Assembly: GCA_012840085.1 (NCBI GenBank)
Contig: DUMB01000063.1
Location: 1-48,458 of the forward strand
Direction: 5' to 3'
DNA length: 48,458 bases
Source of the DNA: Clostridiaceae bacterium
GTDB lineage: Bacteria > Bacillota > Clostridia > Acetivibrionales > DUMB01
Shown here: in pieces, positions 17,738 to 26,568 of the stretch
Position numbering within the stretch: the first letter of the stretch is position 1
How the letters are laid out: each line of letters starts with the position of its first letter
Notes under the pieces: model-generated
The model's database searches: none
What the model was told of the DNA's origin: nothing
The model's input: only the letters and a program-made list of their open reading frames with translations
Program-made: the position numbers and the translations under genes

Positions 17738-18556
17738 GTGGAACAGGATTCATTAAATAAGGAACGTAAGCTGAAGACGTCACATATTGTAATTTCTTTG
17801 TCAGCTGTTGTATTGCTTGGATGCATTTTATATATCGCATGGCCTTTTTTATCTGCCTTTGGCAATCCGGAGCGGGTAAGGGAAATGATTGTCGAAGCCG
17901 GTGCGTGGGGGCCTTTAATCTTTATCTTAATGCAAATCGTACAAGTCTTTTTTGCCCCAATTCCGGGCCAGGTTGTCGGACTTATTGGAGGGTATTTATT
18001 TGGGCCGTTTTGGGGGGTGGTGTATACAATAATTGGCGCAACCATTGGCTTTACACTTATTTTTGTACTTGTACGAAAACTGGGTCGTCCCTTTGTTGAA
18101 CATTTTGTCAGTCAAAGAGCTCTGAAGAAGTTTGATCATTTTGCAAACGAAAAGGGTGTAATGGTGTTTTTCCTCATATTTCTTCTGCCCGCTTTCCCTG
18201 ACGACATTATCTCATTCATTGCAGGGCTTACCACTATTAAAATCAGCAAGCTGATACTGGTCTCTCTGGTGGGAAGGCTGCCGGGGTATGTTATACTTTG
18301 TCTGACCGGCAATGGGTTAGCGTATGAAAATATAAATTTTATTATTGCTACTCTTGCGGTGCTTGCCATACTGCTGGCAGTTGCGTGGTGGAAGCGAAAA
18401 TGGCTGTATGAATTTGTAAAACACAAGGACCGTATTTCATTTTTAAAAGAACATTGGAAATCTTCAAAGACAGCGATAATCCTCTGGACACTGGGACTAT
18501 TGACAGTAACTACAGTAATTTACCTGCTTGCAGCATTTATTCCTATTTCAAATTAA
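17738..18556 (+). CDS. TVP38/TMEM64-family (VTT domain) membrane protein
   Basis: 272 residues, about six hydrophobic segments. The VTT/SNARE-associated core is visible as FFAPIPGQVVGLIGGYLFG (about residues 68-86) and a second conserved block FLLPAFPDDIISFIAGL (about 149-165). DedA/TVP38 relatives act as lipid-carrier flippases or scramblases or affect membrane homeostasis; the exact role of this member is unknown. The start is GTG with GGAGG 10 bases upstream. It lies alone between the MATE pump and the FAD oxidoreductase. Confidence 0.85.
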   Translation: MEQDSLNKERKLKTSHIVISLSAVVLLGCILYIAWPFLSAFGNPERVREMIVEAGAWGPLIFILMQIVQVFFAPIPGQVVGLIGGYLFGPFWGVVYTIIGATIGFTLIFVLVRKLGRPFVEHFVSQRALKKFDHFANEKGVMVFFLIFLLPAFPDDIISFIAGLTTIKISKLILVSLVGRLPGYVILCLTGNGLAYENINFIIATLAVLAILLAVAWWKRKWLYEFVKHKDRISFLKEHWKSSKTAIILWTLGLLTVTTVIYLLAAFIPISN

Positions 18557-18592
18557 CTTGTTGTGTTTGTTATTTTTAGTTTCAGGCAAAGA

Positions 18593-18598
18593 TATAAT
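18593..18598 (+). promoter_or_regulatory. candidate -10 for the FAD oxidoreductase
   Basis: Perfect TATAAT but no acceptable -35. If used, the 13-bp tandem array at 18671-18735 would lie inside the leader. Confidence 0.3.
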
Positions 18599-18670
18599 TA
18601 AAAACCGGACAGGCAAATAGCAAGCATGCAGGCAAACGGCAGGCAGATAATTAACTGCAAACCGTGTTAG

Positions 18671-18740
18671 GAAATATAAATACGAAATATAAGTGCGAAA
18701 TTTAATTACGAAATACAATTACTAAATATAAATACGAAAC
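18671..18740. repeat. 13-bp tandem array, five copies plus a partial
   Basis: Units begin at 18671, 18684, 18697, 18710 and 18723, all exactly 13 bases, consensus GAAATATAAATAC with 1-4 changes each, then a five-base start of a sixth. It ends 25 bases before the TTG start of the FAD oxidoreductase. Confidence 0.85.
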
Positions 18741-18765
18741 CGTACAATTTTTCAGTGAGAGGTGT

Positions 18766-20001
18766 TTGAAAACGAAGAAGCATGTTATAGTTGTGGGAGG
18801 AGGAGCAGCCGGAATGGTAGCTGCTATCTCCGCAAGAAGAATGGGTGCAGATGTTACCCTGCTTGAGAGAAACCAGCGGGTAGGCAAAAAAATACTGGCT
18901 ACCGGAAACGGACGTTGCAATTTTACAAATATAAATATTGATATTGACTGCTTTAGAGGCAATAACCCCAAATTTGCCTATAGCGCGTTATCAAGTTTTA
19001 CAGTGCAGGATACAATACGTTTTTTTGAAAAATTGGGAGTTCAGCATAAAGTAGAGGACTTTGGGAAGGTATTCCCCATGAGTGATCAGGCTTCAAGCAT
19101 TCTTGACGTATTACTATATGAGTTGGACAATATAGGAATTAATGTTATATGCGAAGCTTATGTCAGGGATATTGTGAAAAATAACGACAAATTTATATTG
19201 CATACAGAGGATGGGAAAACATATGAAGGTGACAGGGTAATCATTGCTACAGGCGGCAAAGCCATGCCCTCCAGCGGTTCTGATGGAAACGGATACGAAT
19301 TGGCAAAAAAGCTGGGGCATAAAATTACACCTGTTTTCCCTGCGTTGGTTCAAATAATGCTGGACGGTTCTTTTTTCAAACGTATTGAAGGCGTAAAATT
19401 TGTTGGGACAGCGGAGATTATATGTAATAATAAGTCTGTTGCAAAAGACAGAGGAGATATACTCTTTACCAATTACGGCGTATCAGGCCCGCCGGTTCTG
19501 CAGATAAGCAGGAAAGCCGGAGAACTGTTAAATGCAGGGAAGGAAGCCTATTTAAAAATAACAATAATGGATATGATGACAAAGGAAGATTTGCAAAGAC
19601 TTATTAACAAACGGTTTCAGACAGCTCCCCGGAAGCCTGTCGATTTTAGTTTTGTAGGCCTTATAAACAAAAGACTTATACCTGTGGTGCTTGAACAGGC
19701 GGGAATTAAGGATATTAAGTGTCCTGTTGCCAATTTATCTGTTCAGGAACGGGAAGCTATAGTGAATATACTTATTGATTGGAGATTTAAAGTCAGAGGG
19801 ACATTAAGTTGGACAAATGCCCAGGTAACGGCAGGTGGTATTGATACTAAAGAAATAGACCAGAAAACCATGGAATCTAAACTTTTAAAAGGTTTGTACT
19901 TTGCGGGAGAGATAATTGATATAGACGGGATGTGCGGCGGCTTTAACCTTCAGTGGGCATGGTCATCAGGATATATTGCAGGCCAGAATGCTGCTTTGTG
20001 A
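18766..20001 (+). CDS. HI0933/YhiN/BaiN-type FAD-dependent oxidoreductase
   Basis: 411 residues. N-terminal dinucleotide motif VVGGGAAGMVAAISARR, the family hallmark GKKILATGNGRCNFTN, and the C-terminal TAGGID...GLYFAGEIIDIDGMCGG block that closes around FAD. Length and motifs fit the HI0933 family of flavoproteins; some relatives reduce bile-acid-like enones, most have no assigned substrate. The start is TTG with GAGAGG only 3 bases upstream, a poor spacing, and no better start exists before the FAD motif. A related flavoprotein gene follows 79 bases later. Confidence 0.85.
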   Translation: MKTKKHVIVVGGGAAGMVAAISARRMGADVTLLERNQRVGKKILATGNGRCNFTNINIDIDCFRGNNPKFAYSALSSFTVQDTIRFFEKLGVQHKVEDFGKVFPMSDQASSILDVLLYELDNIGINVICEAYVRDIVKNNDKFILHTEDGKTYEGDRVIIATGGKAMPSSGSDGNGYELAKKLGHKITPVFPALVQIMLDGSFFKRIEGVKFVGTAEIICNNKSVAKDRGDILFTNYGVSGPPVLQISRKAGELLNAGKEAYLKITIMDMMTKEDLQRLINKRFQTAPRKPVDFSFVGLINKRLIPVVLEQAGIKDIKCPVANLSVQEREAIVNILIDWRFKVRGTLSWTNAQVTAGGIDTKEIDQKTMESKLLKGLYFAGEIIDIDGMCGGFNLQWAWSSGYIAGQNAAL

Positions 20002-20080
20002 GCCAGTGAAGTTGTAAGAAACAGGACGACTGTGAGCCGGGGGACGGGGCTACCACTTTGAAGCAACAGGGAGGTTTTAT

Positions 20081-21706
20081 ATGATCAGACTTTCCAATAT
20101 AAAGGTTGGAATAAATGAAGCTGTGGATCCGGAAACAGAAAAAAAGGCGCTAAGAAAAATGATACTTTCCAAATTAAAGATTTCTGAAAAGGAACTGCAG
20201 GGATTTAAAATATTCAAAAAGTCAATTGATGCCAGAAAAAAAGATGATATAAATTATGTATATACAGTAGATGTTGATGTCAGTAATGAGGAAAAAATAC
20301 TTCGGAAATACAGTTCAAAAGGAATAATACCTACTCCTGATTTGACCTATAAAGGCATACAGCCGGGAACTGAAAAAATGGCTGAGCGCCCGGTGATTAT
20401 CGGAATGGGTCCGGCTGGACTTTTTGCAGGATTATTTCTGGCAAGAAACGGATATAAGCCCATTGTCCTTGAAAGAGGGGATGATGTGGAAACAAGGGAC
20501 GCCAGGATAAATGAATTCTGGAATGGCGGAAAGCTCGATACGGAAAGTAATGTACAATTTGGGGAAGGCGGAGCAGGTACATTTTCAGATGGAAAGCTTA
20601 CTACACTGATAAATGACAGAAGATGCCGCACAGTATTGGAGGAATTTGTAAGGGCAGGAGCACCGGAAGAAATATTATATAAAAATAAACCGCACATTGG
20701 AACTGACCTGCTGAAGTCTGTCGTCAAAAATATAAGGCATGAGATTATAGAAAACGGCGGAGAAGTAAGGTTCAGAGCCAAAGTAACTGATTTTGTTATT
20801 AAGGATGGAAGTATAGAAGCTGTTATCATCAATGATAAAGAGAAGCTCAACTGCAGGGTTGTTATGCTGGCAATAGGCCATAGTGCACGGGATACTTTTG
20901 AGGTGCTGCACCGAAGAGGTGTGAGAATGATTCAGAAACCCTTTTCCATAGGTTTAAGAATTGAGCATCCTCAGGAGATAATAAACAGGGCGCAATATGG
21001 TGATTATGCCGAAAATCCCGGGTTGGAAGCGGCGGATTATAAACTGTCATATCATGCTAAAAACGGAAGAGGTGCATATACATTTTGCATGTGCCCCGGT
21101 GGCTATGTGGTCGCTGCAGCCTCGGAAGAAGGATGCCTTGTTACCAATGGTATGAGTGAATACAGAAGGGATGGAATTAATGCCAATTCAGCTTTGCTGG
21201 TAGGGGTTACGCCGGCTGATTTTGAAAGCGAACATCCCCTGGCGGGGGTGGAATTCCAGAGAAAATGGGAACGACTGGCTTTCCGGCTGGGGGGAGAAAA
21301 TTACCGGGCCCCTGTCCAGCTGACAGGAGATTTTCTTGCCGACCGGCCAAGCAGCAGCTGGGGAGACGTGAAGCCCACCTACAAGCCTGGTGTTGTGTTT
21401 GCCCAGCTTAGGGAATGCCTGCCCGGTTATGTGGTAGAAGCTCTTAAGGAAGCGATAGTGTATTTTGATAGCAGGATCAAGGGATTTGCCATGCCTGACA
21501 GTATTCTGACAGGAGTTGAAACCAGGAGTTCGTCACCGGTAAGAATAGTAAGGGATGAAAATTACCTGTCCAATATACAGGGGTTATATCCTGTGGGAGA
21601 AGGAGCGGGTTATGCAGGAGGCATTATGTCATCTGCGGTGGATGGAATCAGAACAGCCGAAAAAGTTATAGAGAGATATGCGCCTCTGACAGCAGGGAGG
21701 GGATAA
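20081..21706 (+). CDS. FAD-dependent dehydrogenase of the COG2509 type
   Basis: 541 residues. An N-terminal domain of about 100 residues precedes the FAD motif VIIGMGPAGLFAGLFLARNG (about 106-125). The family block SNVQFGEGGAGTFSDGKL follows, and the C-terminus has GLYPVGEGAGYAGGIMSSAVDG. This is the widespread 'NAD(FAD)-utilizing dehydrogenase' family of unknown substrate. GGGAGG precedes the ATG. The stop is 2 bases before the L,D-transpeptidase start, so the two genes are coupled. Confidence 0.87.
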   Translation: MIRLSNIKVGINEAVDPETEKKALRKMILSKLKISEKELQGFKIFKKSIDARKKDDINYVYTVDVDVSNEEKILRKYSSKGIIPTPDLTYKGIQPGTEKMAERPVIIGMGPAGLFAGLFLARNGYKPIVLERGDDVETRDARINEFWNGGKLDTESNVQFGEGGAGTFSDGKLTTLINDRRCRTVLEEFVRAGAPEEILYKNKPHIGTDLLKSVVKNIRHEIIENGGEVRFRAKVTDFVIKDGSIEAVIINDKEKLNCRVVMLAIGHSARDTFEVLHRRGVRMIQKPFSIGLRIEHPQEIINRAQYGDYAENPGLEAADYKLSYHAKNGRGAYTFCMCPGGYVVAAASEEGCLVTNGMSEYRRDGINANSALLVGVTPADFESEHPLAGVEFQRKWERLAFRLGGENYRAPVQLTGDFLADRPSSSWGDVKPTYKPGVVFAQLRECLPGYVVEALKEAIVYFDSRIKGFAMPDSILTGVETRSSSPVRIVRDENYLSNIQGLYPVGEGAGYAGGIMSSAVDGIRTAEKVIERYAPLTAGRG

Positions 21707-21708
21707 CT

Positions 21709-22824
21709 ATGATGAATGATTTAAGCAGGTTGGTGAAAGTATCATATATAATTTTTATTCTTGTGGCTGCATTCCTATTTCTTTACGGATGTACCTTATC
21801 AGACCTGTCAACGCCTCCATCAGTGCAAACACCTGAAGCTGTACCCGAAACCGGTACGGGCTCAAAATCCAAAACAGACACTGGACCCATACCTGAAGGT
21901 GACATTGTATCTATAACTGAAAATGACATAGGGCTGCAAGATTCAGATAATTCAGATGCAGAGCCTTCTGCTGTTCAACCACAAGACGGCTCCGTTGATT
22001 CAACAGAGGAACCGTCCGTTACCCGGCCGGAAGGAGAAGCTTCAGGTGCAAAAGCTCTAGAAGGAAAAACTTCAGATGGTAAAGCTTCAGATGGAAAACC
22101 TGATGTGGTGCGCTATATAACAGGAGATGGAGTGCGGATGAGGGAATTGCCCTCAACGGAAGCCAGGATTATAAAAATGCTGAGCTATGGTGACAAGGTT
22201 ACACTGCTTGAAGACGACGGGAGATGGAGCAAAGTGCATTATGAAAATGCAAAAGGATACATTCGCAATGACCTGTTGAGTGATACAATTCCAAAAGAGA
22301 GGGCAATCACAGAGCCGTCTGTTTCGGCAGAAACAGGTCAGGAAAAAATATCTGCTGAATTTAATTCACCTAAAATCATAGTAAAAAAAAGTGAGAGAAA
22401 ACTGGAATTGTGGAATGGGGATACCCTTTACGGCACTTATCCCATTGGTTTGGGGTGGAATCCCGAGGGAGACAAAAAGGCAGAGGGAGACGGGCGTACA
22501 CCTGAAGGAGCCTATTATGTATGTGTGAGAAATCCAAACAGCCGTTTCTATTTGTCCCTGGGAGTATCATATCCAAACAAGGAAGATGCCAGGGAAGCCC
22601 TTGATGCAGGTATAATTGATCAAAGTACTTACAACAGAATCGCAAATGCCATTGACAACAAATCATGCCCTCCATGGAATACACCCATGGGCGGTGCAAT
22701 TATGATTCACGGTATGGGAAGCAGTTCAGACTGGACTGCGGGGTGCGTAGCAGTGGATAACGACGTGATGGACATTTTGTGGGAGCGTTGCCCAATTGGA
22801 ACACCCATTATTATTCTGCCTTAG
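21709..22824 (+). CDS. lipoprotein L,D-transpeptidase with SH3 domain
   Basis: 371 residues. A membrane segment ends in the lipobox LYGC (Cys28). A Thr/Ser/Glu/Pro-rich linker with the small repeat [12 protein letters not shown] follows, then a bacterial SH3 domain (about 135-192, with [14 protein letters not shown]) and a C-terminal YkuD catalytic domain. Active-site residues are His334 in HGMG and Cys346 in WTAGC. YkuD enzymes form or remodel L,D cross-links in peptidoglycan; SH3b domains bind wall peptides. Translation is coupled to the upstream flavoprotein (RBS GGGAGGGG inside its end). An ATG one codon later is an equal alternative. Confidence 0.9.
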   Translation: MMNDLSRLVKVSYIIFILVAAFLFLYGCTLSDLSTPPSVQTPEAVPETGTGSKSKTDTGPIPEGDIVSITENDIGLQDSDNSDAEPSAVQPQDGSVDSTEEPSVTRPEGEASGAKALEGKTSDGKASDGKPDVVRYITGDGVRMRELPSTEARIIKMLSYGDKVTLLEDDGRWSKVHYENAKGYIRNDLLSDTIPKERAITEPSVSAETGQEKISAEFNSPKIIVKKSERKLELWNGDTLYGTYPIGLGWNPEGDKKAEGDGRTPEGAYYVCVRNPNSRFYLSLGVSYPNKEDAREALDAGIIDQSTYNRIANAIDNKSCPPWNTPMGGAIMIHGMGSSSDWTAGCVAVDNDVMDILWERCPIGTPIIILP

Positions 22825-22837
22825 TCGGGAAAGAAAG

Positions 22838-23212
22838 ACAAGTGCAATTGGGGGAGCAATAGCAGCAAACGGCGCCGGTTTCCTTTGTTATGTTACACCT
22901 TCCGAGCATTTAAGGCTGCCGGATATTGAAAATATGAAAGAGGGCATAATCGCAGCTAAAATAGCTGCACACGCCGCAGATATTGCTAAAGGCGTAGAAG
23001 GTGCCAGAGATTGGGATTACCGGATGAGCGATGCCAGGAGAAACCTTGAATGGGATAAAATGTTCGAACTTGCTATTGACAAGGAGAAACCAAGAAGATA
23101 CCGACAGGATTCCCTGCCGGAACACGAGGATTCCTGCACCATGTGCGGTAAAATGTATGCCGTAAGAAACATGAATAAGATTTTAAACGTTGAAGCTGTA
23201 AGCATATTGTAG
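22838..23212 (+). pseudogene. thiC: thiC C-terminal fragment (phosphomethylpyrimidine synthase remnant)
   Basis: About 124 residues match the last part of Thi[20 protein letters not shown] then [27 protein letters not shown], and the Fe-S motif region CTMCGKM. A full ThiC is about 430 residues or more; everything before the IGGA block is missing, and the fragment begins 13 bases after the L,D-transpeptidase stop. In this ThiC type the iron-sulphur motif should read CTMCGKMC; here the third Cys is Tyr (TAT, one base from TGT). The only upstream start in frame is a TTG inside the transpeptidase gene. It is therefore a broken radical-SAM enzyme gene, recent enough to have no internal stop. Confidence 0.88.
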
Positions 23213-23228
23213 ATATGAACTTATATTT

Positions 23229-23289
23229 AAAAAAATGATTTGTAAAGAATGATTAAAAAAGATTTATAAAGAATGATTTATAAAGAAGG
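23229..23289. repeat. degenerate tandem repeats between thiC and thiS remnants
   Basis: TAAAGAATGATT occurs at 23243-23254 and 23267-23278 (24-base period), with further partial copies at about 14-base spacing. The array occupies the place where the body of thiS should be. Confidence 0.55.
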
Positions 23290-23298
23290 GGCGGAATT

Positions 23299-23352
23299 TT
23301 GCTTAAAGATGGTGATAATATAGAGATTGTTAAATTCATGGGAGGAGGCTGA
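23299..23352 (+). pseudogene. thiS: thiS 3' remnant (sulfur carrier C-terminus)
   Basis: The frame ending in TGA at 23350-23352 reads LLKDGDNIEIVKFMGGG and stops right after the glycines. This is the conserved C-terminal tail of ThiS, whose terminal Gly-Gly is adenylated by ThiF and carries sulfur for the thiazole ring. In frame upstream only five further codons separate it from a TAA at 23281, and the other ~45 residues are gone, replaced by AT-rich repeats. GGAGGAGG, which encodes the glycines, also serves as the ribosome binding site of thiF 12 bases before its ATG, the usual thiSF coupling. Confidence 0.8.
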
Positions 23353-23360
23353 AACCCAGG

Positions 23361-24122
23361 ATGATTGGTGAGAGTGATTTGCTCAGGTATTCAAGGCAGA
23401 TATTATTAAAGGACGTTGGACATAAAGGACAGGAAAAGTTGCTGAATTCCAGGGTACTCGTAATAGGTACGGGAGGTTTGGGGTCACCTGCTTCTTACTA
23501 TCTTGCCGCAGCCGGTGTCGGGACACTGGGTATAGTTGACTTTGATACGGTAAACATGTCAAATTTACATAGACAAATACTCCATTTTACTGATGACCTG
23601 GAAAGAAATAAGGTTGATTCCGCAGAAGAGAAACTCAAAAAGTTAAATCCGGGCATTAATATAATAAAATATCCGGTGAAGCTAAATGCAGATAACATAG
23701 AAGATATAATCAGACAATATGATGTTGTTATAGACGCAGTGGATAATTATCCTACCCGGTATCTGATAAGCGACAGCTGTTATCGTTTGAATAAACCGCT
23801 TGTTGAAGGAGCGGTGTTGGGATTTGAAGGCATACTTATGACAATAATACCGAACGAATCCCCATGCTACAGGTGCTTGTATCCTGTGCCGCCTGAGGCT
23901 GGAAAGGTACCGACGTGTAACGACGTTGGCATAATAGGAATGGTTGCAGGAACAATAGGTTCCCTGCAGGCACTTGAGGCGGTCAAAGTCATACTTGGCA
24001 TTGGCAGGACGCTTTCAGGAAGAATATTGACCTTCGATGGCCTTAATCTTGATTTCAGAACCATTGACTGGAAAAGAAAAAGCAACTGCCCCTTATGTGG
24101 AGAAAATGCTGTCAAAAAATAA
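23361..24122 (+). CDS. thiF: ThiF/MoeB/HesA-family adenylyltransferase
   Basis: 253 residues, complete. Nucleotide-binding GTGGLGSP (36-43), the NLHRQILH arginine/histidine block, DNYPTRYLISD, zinc cysteines C169/C172 and C243/C246, and Cys186 in PTCNDVG. Family members activate the C-terminal glycine of ThiS or MoaD by adenylation. Directly upstream is a thiS remnant and a thiC fragment, so this was a thiamin-locus ThiF. With its partner broken it may now serve another carrier protein or be on its way to loss. The symbol rests on the context, since MoeB looks very similar. Confidence 0.82.
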   Translation: MIGESDLLRYSRQILLKDVGHKGQEKLLNSRVLVIGTGGLGSPASYYLAAAGVGTLGIVDFDTVNMSNLHRQILHFTDDLERNKVDSAEEKLKKLNPGINIIKYPVKLNADNIEDIIRQYDVVIDAVDNYPTRYLISDSCYRLNKPLVEGAVLGFEGILMTIIPNESPCYRCLYPVPPEAGKVPTCNDVGIIGMVAGTIGSLQALEAVKVILGIGRTLSGRILTFDGLNLDFRTIDWKRKSNCPLCGENAVKK

Positions 24123-24160
24123 AAAGAACGTGGGAACAAAAACAAAAAAGTACGTGGGAA
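24113..24160. repeat. 24-bp tandem duplication across the thiF stop
   Basis: Copy one 24113-24136 contains the TAA of thiF; copy two is 24137-24160. 21 of 24 bases agree, and both end in ACGTGGGAA. Confidence 0.7.
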
Positions 24161-24202
24161 CAGTTCATACGAAGGTAAGAAGCGGGACGGTACAACAAGG
24201 CG

Positions 24203-24260
24203 AGGGGACAGTTTTGCAGCCTGACATCTCAGACAGAAGAACCGTCCCCTTTTCTTTTTT
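24203..24260 (+). terminator. terminator with a GGGGAC-type dispersed element
   Basis: Arms 24203-24215 and 24238-24250 (AGGGGAC... with ...GTCCCCT, one mismatch and a wobble) flank a loop with its own small stem, then a T-rich tail to 24260. It ends thiF and lies against the end of the convergent ABC operon. The GGGGACGGTTC core resembles a sequence I recall as dispersed in several clostridial genomes. Confidence 0.65.
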
Positions 24261-24265
24261 GTCTT

Positions 24266-25432
24266 TTACTGAAATCTTCGCTTCTTGTTGATGACCAGTG
24301 CTACCGCGAAGAATGCCAAAGCAAATCCAAGCTGTATCAGCATACACGATAAAACCGGCTCTATATCTGAATGGTTAAACTGAGCGAGCTTAGCAATCCG
24401 GTTGTTTCCTGTTACGAACCAGTAAGTGGGTGTAAAACTGGCAACTTTAAGGACAGAGTCCCCCAGCAATTCAAGGGGGACGAATACACCGCTTATGAAG
24501 CAAAGCCCCAGAGTCACTACATTAGTGACTGCCGATATTGCGTTGGCGCTTTTTACCAGATTGCCAATCAAAAAGCTTATGCTGGCACCGCAAAATGCAA
24601 AAACAAGCGAGTTTATCATAAAGTAGACGGTATTCAAATTAAAGCTGTTTTTCCAATTATATAGTATACAGAATGCAACCATAATCATCCATGTAATAAC
24701 TGTGAACAACAAACTTGCAAGTATAAATTGCAGATTAATGCTGCGGGCACTAAGGGGTGAGCAGGCATTCCTTCTTCTTAAATCATTGTTATAGAACACA
24801 AGCATTAAAGCCGTCATTCCTAAAATGAGCACAGATAGCAGGGAATAGGACATATAGTTGAAAAAGTAATTTGCATAAATATGTTTTCCCACTTTGTCAC
24901 TTTTATTTTTCAGCTCAACTGACGTGTTAACGGATAAATCCGATTTCAGATGCTGAACCAATGATTCCTGTGAGATATTTTCAATATGCCGGACATAGAG
25001 TCTGGCATTATTCAGATATTTGTTGATGCTTAAATCTATATAAGTGTTGCTGTAAGAATTTGGTACAGTTGTTTTTTTAAGCCGGACATTTTCACCTTTC
25101 ATAAAACTCTCTGTAAATCCTTCAGGGATTCGAAGGATGTAGGAGACTGACCTGAAATACAATGCATCCTGCAGTGCTTCTTTCTCATCCGGAAGTTCAA
25201 CAAAGTTGGCAACCTTTGAAAGTTCCTGTTTAAGACCATCTATAAGGGGACTGCTTTCTTCACTTATAAATGCCATATTACTTTTTTTCTGGGCAAATAG
25301 GGTATCTGCCTGCATCTCTTTAGATAAGGCCGAACTCATAATGAGTGAAACAACCAGAAAAACAACTATATAGATAAGCATGGTCGGTATATTTTTTTTC
25401 AAAACTTTCAGGCAAAGCTTAAAGACTTGCAT
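24266..25432 (-). CDS. ABC-2 type exporter permease (LnrN-like)
   Basis: 388 residues. One N-terminal membrane helix (about 14-36), a large extracytoplasmic region (to about 175), then five or six C-terminal helices: the ABC2_membrane_3/YhgE-like topology of NatB/LnrM/LnrN permeases. TAAGGAGG precedes the ATG. Its start overlaps the end of the upstream permease by 14 bases, so translation is coupled. With the second permease and the ATPase it should form an efflux complex for an amphiphilic compound. Confidence 0.87.
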   Translation of the reverse strand: MQVFKLCLKVLKKNIPTMLIYIVVFLVVSLIMSSALSKEMQADTLFAQKKSNMAFISEESSPLIDGLKQELSKVANFVELPDEKEALQDALYFRSVSYILRIPEGFTESFMKGENVRLKKTTVPNSYSNTYIDLSINKYLNNARLYVRHIENISQESLVQHLKSDLSVNTSVELKNKSDKVGKHIYANYFFNYMSYSLLSVLILGMTALMLVFYNNDLRRRNACSPLSARSINLQFILASLLFTVITWMIMVAFCILYNWKNSFNLNTVYFMINSLVFAFCGASISFLIGNLVKSANAISAVTNVVTLGLCFISGVFVPLELLGDSVLKVASFTPTYWFVTGNNRIAKLAQFNHSDIEPVLSCMLIQLGFALAFFAVALVINKKRRFQ

Positions 25433-26555
25433 ATTTGCGCCTCCTTATTATTAAGTAAGTTCCCAGGGAGAATATAACAATAAAGATACAGAGAAATCCC
25501 ATGTTAAGTGCATACCTGGAAAAGGTGTCGTAATAGTAAAGGCTATAGAAGGCATCAGTCAACAGATTGACGGGGTTCAGATATGAAAGAACAGGTGCAT
25601 TCTGAGCAATTGTATATTTCATATTCTGGTACATCATACCGGCAAGAAAAGACCCGGTCATGCTTACGCCAATTAAAACGGCAATTTTTATGTTTTCTGA
25701 TTTCTTTACTATGGCACTTACAAAAGCTCCAAATGATATCCCCATAACAGAACCTAAGAAAGCAGTTAATAGCACATAGCCTGTCTTTGGACCAAAATCC
25801 ACATAAAGAACGAAACGTAAAAACATAAGGAGTATAAATATTTCAAACAAGTGAATAACTAATGATGCGCAAATGCTGTATATAAATGCTTTAAGTTTGT
25901 GCACGGGGCTAATATTCACCCTGGCTGCAAGAGGCGAAATGTCAGCCTGTATATCCGTGACTTCACGCATCCCGAAAAAGCAGCCATATATACAAGCCAT
26001 TGCTATCAGTGAGTAAAAATAATTGAGTATATTATTGGGTTCTGCATTTGTTCCTGACACTTCTTTAACGTATTGCTGACGTTCACTCAAGCTGCTTATC
26101 AATTCCTGTTGGGCGGCAGGATTTTTAAGCAATATGGAATTAATAGAGGATACAGTTTGCATATAATTATCAATAAAACTCTTAATAATGGCCTGATTCA
26201 TTCCTGATTTATTGACAACCAGCTTTATAGGTTCCTCAACAACAATATAACCGGCAATTTTATTTTCATTTAGCAATTTTTCGGCATTGTCTTTTGAAGT
26301 TACCGTCAGGTTGAACAACCTGTCGTCACCTTTTGATGCCTCATCCAGAGCAACTTTGAAATACTGGTCATACTGGTAATTGTTATCATCCACAACTGCA
26401 ATATCTATTGCTTTAAATATCTCTCCGTTGTTTAAATTTGACAATGCCAGATTGAAAAACACGGCTAAAAGCAGGGGGAACATCATAGTCCAGAATATTG
26501 TTTCCCTGTCCCGAAGAAGACACTTCAGCCTGTTAACAAAAATATGAGCAAACAT
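25419..26555 (-). CDS. ABC-2 type exporter permease (LnrM-like)
   Basis: 378 residues with the same plan as its neighbour: one N-terminal helix (MFPLLLAVFFNLAL), a long exported loop and a C-terminal bundle of about five helices. GGAGGG lies between the ATPase stop and the ATG, a 13-base gap. Two non-identical ABC-2 permeases plus one ATPase next to a NarL-type two-component pair matches the Bacillus linearmycin-resistance type (LnrLMN with LnrJK), although the substrate here is not known. Confidence 0.87.
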   Translation of the reverse strand: MFAHIFVNRLKCLLRDRETIFWTMMFPLLLAVFFNLALSNLNNGEIFKAIDIAVVDDNNYQYDQYFKVALDEASKGDDRLFNLTVTSKDNAEKLLNENKIAGYIVVEEPIKLVVNKSGMNQAIIKSFIDNYMQTVSSINSILLKNPAAQQELISSLSERQQYVKEVSGTNAEPNNILNYFYSLIAMACIYGCFFGMREVTDIQADISPLAARVNISPVHKLKAFIYSICASLVIHLFEIFILLMFLRFVLYVDFGPKTGYVLLTAFLGSVMGISFGAFVSAIVKKSENIKIAVLIGVSMTGSFLAGMMYQNMKYTIAQNAPVLSYLNPVNLLTDAFYSLYYYDTFSRYALNMGFLCIFIVIFSLGTYLIIRRRKYASL

Positions 26556-26568
26556 AATTACCCTCCTT

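Noticed and set aside
20347..20850. Antisense open frame of 167 codons inside the COG2509 flavoprotein
   Set aside because: Ser/Pro/Leu-rich shadow of a well-supported gene; no start signal.
22796..23212. Open frame of 138 codons as a small intact gene
   Set aside because: Its first codons lie inside the L,D-transpeptidase gene with a TTG start and no ribosome binding site; the rest is a ThiC C-terminal fragment.
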